Assembly (NCBI GenBank): GCA_029856635.1 | Contig: JAHKLH010000073.1 | Location: forward strand, 1-7,706 | DNA: 7,706 nucleotides | Direction: 5' to 3' | From: Candidatus Njordarchaeota archaeon | GTDB lineage: Archaea; Asgardarchaeota; Njordarchaeia; Njordarchaeales; JAHKLH01 | The notes under the pieces: model-generated | Told to the model about the DNA's origin: nothing | Seen by the model: the letters and a program-made list of their open reading frames with translations, nothing else | Database searches by the model: none | Translations under genes and position numbers: made by a program | In this document: positions 5,881 to 7,706 of the stretch, piece by piece | How positions within the stretch are numbered: position 1 is the stretch's first letter | Layout: each line of letters begins with the position of its first letter

Positions 5881-6068
5881 GCTCTTGACGATTCTTTTGC
5901 GCTTTTTTGAGTTTTTCTGATTTCGCCGTTTGTTTAATTAACAAATTTAACGCAGATTTATTGATTTCTTAAATTGCATGGAAAAATTCAGCCTACTATT
6001 TTTCAAATTTAAACCAGGCAAAACAAGAAATTCCTCGAATAAAAAATGTTAAAAAAATCGTCATGAGC
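5881..6068 (+). repeat. Copy B of a dispersed ~187-bp inverted-end element
   Basis: A 188-bp plus-strand copy of the element at 1390-1575 (minus). It begins GCTCTTGACGATT and ends AATCGTCATGAGC, so its end stem is two bases longer than in copy A. The internal blocks GAGTTTTTCTGATTTC, CAAATTTAA, TTTATTGATTTCTTA and CAAGAAATTCCTC match copy A exactly. Differences are mostly transitions clustered between these blocks. I see no direct repeat flanking this copy. It lies about 34 bases upstream of the probable TATA box of the helical-protein gene and points the same way, which mirrors copy A's placement upstream of the membrane-protein gene. An open frame of 60 codons ending inside it (5738-5920) has no sign of being real. 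Confidence 0.9.
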
Positions 6069-6101
6069 AATAGAATATCACGTTCCAAAAGTTAATAAAC
6101 A

Positions 6102-6110
6102 TTTAAATTA
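6102..6110 (+). promoter_or_regulatory. Probable TATA box of the helical-protein gene
   Basis: TTTAAATTA is a good archaeal TATA match. A transcription start about 25 bases downstream falls within a few bases of the ATG at 6134, so the mRNA is probably leaderless or nearly so. This agrees with the lack of a clear SD site. Confidence 0.5.
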
Positions 6111-6133
6111 TCTTTCTCTCATTGGGATTATTA

Positions 6134-7552
6134 ATGTTGGATTTGCTATTAGATAAAGCTACAATACTTAACATGGATACCAATCCCATCATATATTCAA
6201 CCTTATCAACAATAGCAGCCAGAATGAAAGACAAAATAGGTGCGCTTGATTTAGCTAAACTTACTTTCGATGTCATAAATACTAGCACATCACTTAAAGA
6301 AAAAGCAGCAAGTTACGCACTTCTTTCTGAAGCATTATTCCATGTTGGTGCAAAGAGCACTTCATATAACTTACTAAAGCTTGCGATTAGCGTTATTCGT
6401 AGAGTTTCAGACATAAAAATTCGCTTCCCCTTAAACTTGTTTGCGAGTTACTTAGCATTGGAGCACAGAGATGAAACTCTTGCAAAAAATCTAATGAAAA
6501 ACTCATTATTTTTGCTTCATGCATTACGAGTCCAAAAATATTCTTATGAAACATTTCTTCTGCATGCCGCAAAGCTTTACGTCATATATGGATGCAGTTG
6601 GTTAGAATCATTAATGAAGAAGGCAATTCTAAATTTGGAGGAAAAAAGAAGGAAAATCGTACAATTAGCAGTAGCAAGAAGTTTGGTAATATCTGTGAAG
6701 CCTTCAATAATACAATTAAACTCATTGAAAAAAATAATTGAACTTCTTTTAAGTGAACTAGATGATAGATTATTATATGATTACGCTCTTGCATATGCGC
6801 TGGCAGCATCAATATTTAAGTTTAAAGGTGATGTACAAACATATAATCAGTTCATGAAAAAATCAAATCACATTCTTGACTTGATCGGCGACAATATTGA
6901 AAAAGAATTAGCCAAGATTTCATTAATATACAATTACGTAATAGAAAAAAACAAGCAAAATATTAAATCTCTTTTAGAAAAGGTAGAATTAGCCATAAGG
7001 AAGAAAGCAGAAACAATTACTAAAAAATTTGCCTCATTAACTCTTGAGAAACTTCAAAAGGAGATAGAAAGAATCGAAGATGCTATGATAGATTATGTTT
7101 TCTTAACAACACGAGCTTCACGAATACTTGCAGATTATGAAATACTCAAGAGAGCTGAACTCATGGCATATAACTTAGTAGTTCCAATAAACCGTGCAAG
7201 AATGTTACTAGAAGTAGCAATCGGATACGCATGTCTCAAAAGACCTAGCGACGTATTGAGAATTCTAAATGATGTATTGAGGATAATATCCCACGAACCC
7301 AATAAGCTTCCAGGAGTAAGTGCCTTAATTTTGGCATTAGGACGAGCAATTGCATTGAATCCAGAACTAACCATTGATTGTTTAAGGATATTTGACCTCG
7401 GATGCGAATATGTCGAGGGCGTAAGTCCAAGTACGCTATATATTGCATTCTTGACCGAAATTTCAAATGAACTAAGAAGATTAGAAGGAACTGGGATTGA
7501 GTTTATACCCATTCTCAGTAGAACAGAAGAAACAGAGTTCTCTGCTGAATAA
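6134..7552 (+). CDS. Alpha-helical, solenoid-like protein of unknown function
   Basis: I do not recognise this 472-residue protein. It is built almost wholly of amphipathic helices with frequent Ala/Leu pairs, such as AASYALLSEALFHVGAKSTS, ALAYALAASIFKF and RMLLEVAIGYACLKR. Segments of about 35-40 residues repeat the pattern of a helix, a short turn and another helix, which resembles TPR-like or related alpha-solenoids used as protein-binding scaffolds. No signal peptide, membrane helix, P-loop or metal motif is visible, so it is probably cytoplasmic. A Lys/Glu-rich stretch in the middle (LEKVELAIRKKAETITKKFA and the following LEKLQKEIERIEDA) may be a coiled coil. The C-terminus is acidic (SRTEETEFSAE). 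The ATG at 6134 fits a leaderless transcript; TTG at 6122 would add four residues. No same-strand neighbour lies close, so it is probably monocistronic. Confidence 0.8.
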   Translation: MLDLLLDKATILNMDTNPIIYSTLSTIAARMKDKIGALDLAKLTFDVINTSTSLKEKAASYALLSEALFHVGAKSTSYNLLKLAISVIRRVSDIKIRFPLNLFASYLALEHRDETLAKNLMKNSLFLLHALRVQKYSYETFLLHAAKLYVIYGCSWLESLMKKAILNLEEKRRKIVQLAVARSLVISVKPSIIQLNSLKKIIELLLSELDDRLLYDYALAYALAASIFKFKGDVQTYNQFMKKSNHILDLIGDNIEKELAKISLIYNYVIEKNKQNIKSLLEKVELAIRKKAETITKKFASLTLEKLQKEIERIEDAMIDYVFLTTRASRILADYEILKRAELMAYNLVVPINRARMLLEVAIGYACLKRPSDVLRILNDVLRIISHEPNKLPGVSALILALGRAIALNPELTIDCLRIFDLGCEYVEGVSPSTLYIAFLTEISNELRRLEGTGIEFIPILSRTEETEFSAE

Positions 7553-7558
7553 TTGCAG

Positions 7559-7564
7559 TTTTTT
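7559..7564 (+). terminator. T-run after the helical-protein gene
   Basis: Six T begin seven bases after the TAA stop. This is a simple T-run terminator without an obvious hairpin. The following 7565-7648 is AT-rich and I see no gene in it. Confidence 0.45.
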
Positions 7565-7648
7565 AGAAAATGGATTATAAAAACGCTGGTATGGTTTAGA
7601 CTCGCATAAATACATTGCCTTAAGCCTAAATTAATCACCAGATAAGCC

Positions 7649-7706
7649 CTATACCGTAGCCTGCATACTCTCACCGCGCTTAATCACAATATAACTAGCT
7701 TCATGC
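7649..7706 (-). CDS. Possible C-terminus of a gene running in from beyond the window
   Basis: On the minus strand one frame is open from the window edge to a TAG at 7649-7651, reading HEASYIVIKRGESMQATV. The composition looks protein-like and the position would make it convergent with the helical-protein gene. The stretch is too short to assign a family, and an open run of this length can occur by chance. Confidence 0.28.
   Translation of the reverse strand, partial: HEASYIVIKRGESMQATV

Noticed and set aside
5738..5920. 60-codon plus-strand open frame ending inside repeat copy B
   Set aside because: It has no SD site, runs through the palindromes and ends in the repeat. The equivalent frame is not kept in copy A.
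1390..6068. One large composite transposon with the two 187-bp blocks as its ends
   Set aside because: The interior holds housekeeping genes (dtdA, RNA kinase, SSB) and no transposase or integrase. Each block already has its own inverted ends.
7135..7674. 179-codon minus-strand open frame over the end of the helical-protein gene
   Set aside because: It is mostly antisense to 6134-7552, its translation shows no domain pattern, and its start has no supporting signals. The plus-strand protein is the coherent one.
1..7706. CRISPR array, rRNA or intact tRNA genes
   Set aside because: I saw no regularly spaced short direct repeats and no tRNA or rRNA signature on either strand.

Overview
The window reads as a chromosomal segment of an archaeon, most likely a thermophilic or TACK-group (Thermoproteota-like) lineage. 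The evidence is an archaeal-type D-aminoacyl-tRNA deacylase (DtdA), a Clp1/Grc3-type RNA 5'-kinase, a crenarchaeal/thaumarchaeal-type single-OB-fold SSB, an archaeal-type dUTPase, TTTAWA-like TATA boxes about 25-60 bp upstream of starts, T-run terminators without hairpins, and GTG starts behind short Shine-Dalgarno (SD) sites. The DNA is clearly AT-rich. I cannot fix the genus from the sequence.

Layout. Positions 90-1303 (minus strand) hold a two-gene unit: a four-helix membrane protein with a soluble C-terminal domain, followed by dut. Positions 1304-1635 are a non-coding gap holding copy A of a 186-188 bp repeat. Positions 1636-2490 (minus) are dtdA. It is transcribed divergently, across a 74-bp gap, from the Clp1/Grc3-type kinase (2565-3830, plus), which is followed by a membrane-anchored GATase1-like protein (about 3901-5115, plus). 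Converging on that pair is the SSB (5147-5569, minus), whose leader can fold into a hairpin that displays an orphan SD sequence. Positions 5588-6133 are a second large gap holding small palindromes and copy B of the repeat. Positions 6134-7552 (plus) encode an all-helical, solenoid-like protein of unknown function. The last bases may hold the C-terminus of a minus-strand gene that continues outside the window.

Functional themes are nucleic-acid housekeeping: dUTP removal (dut), clearing of D-aminoacyl-tRNA (dtdA), RNA 5'-end phosphorylation (Clp1-type) and ssDNA protection (SSB). Two unknown membrane proteins and one unknown helical protein accompany them. The genes look like several short transcription units rather than one system.

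The most striking feature is not a gene. Two copies of a roughly 187-bp element, about 80% identical by eye and in inverted orientation, lie at 1390-1575 (minus) and 5881-6068 (plus). Each is bounded by imperfect inverted repeats (GCTCTTGACGA / TCGTCATGAGC). Each ends about 30-40 bp upstream of the probable TATA box of a gene in the same orientation. This is either a small MITE-like element or a structured non-coding RNA/regulatory element, and I do not recognise it.
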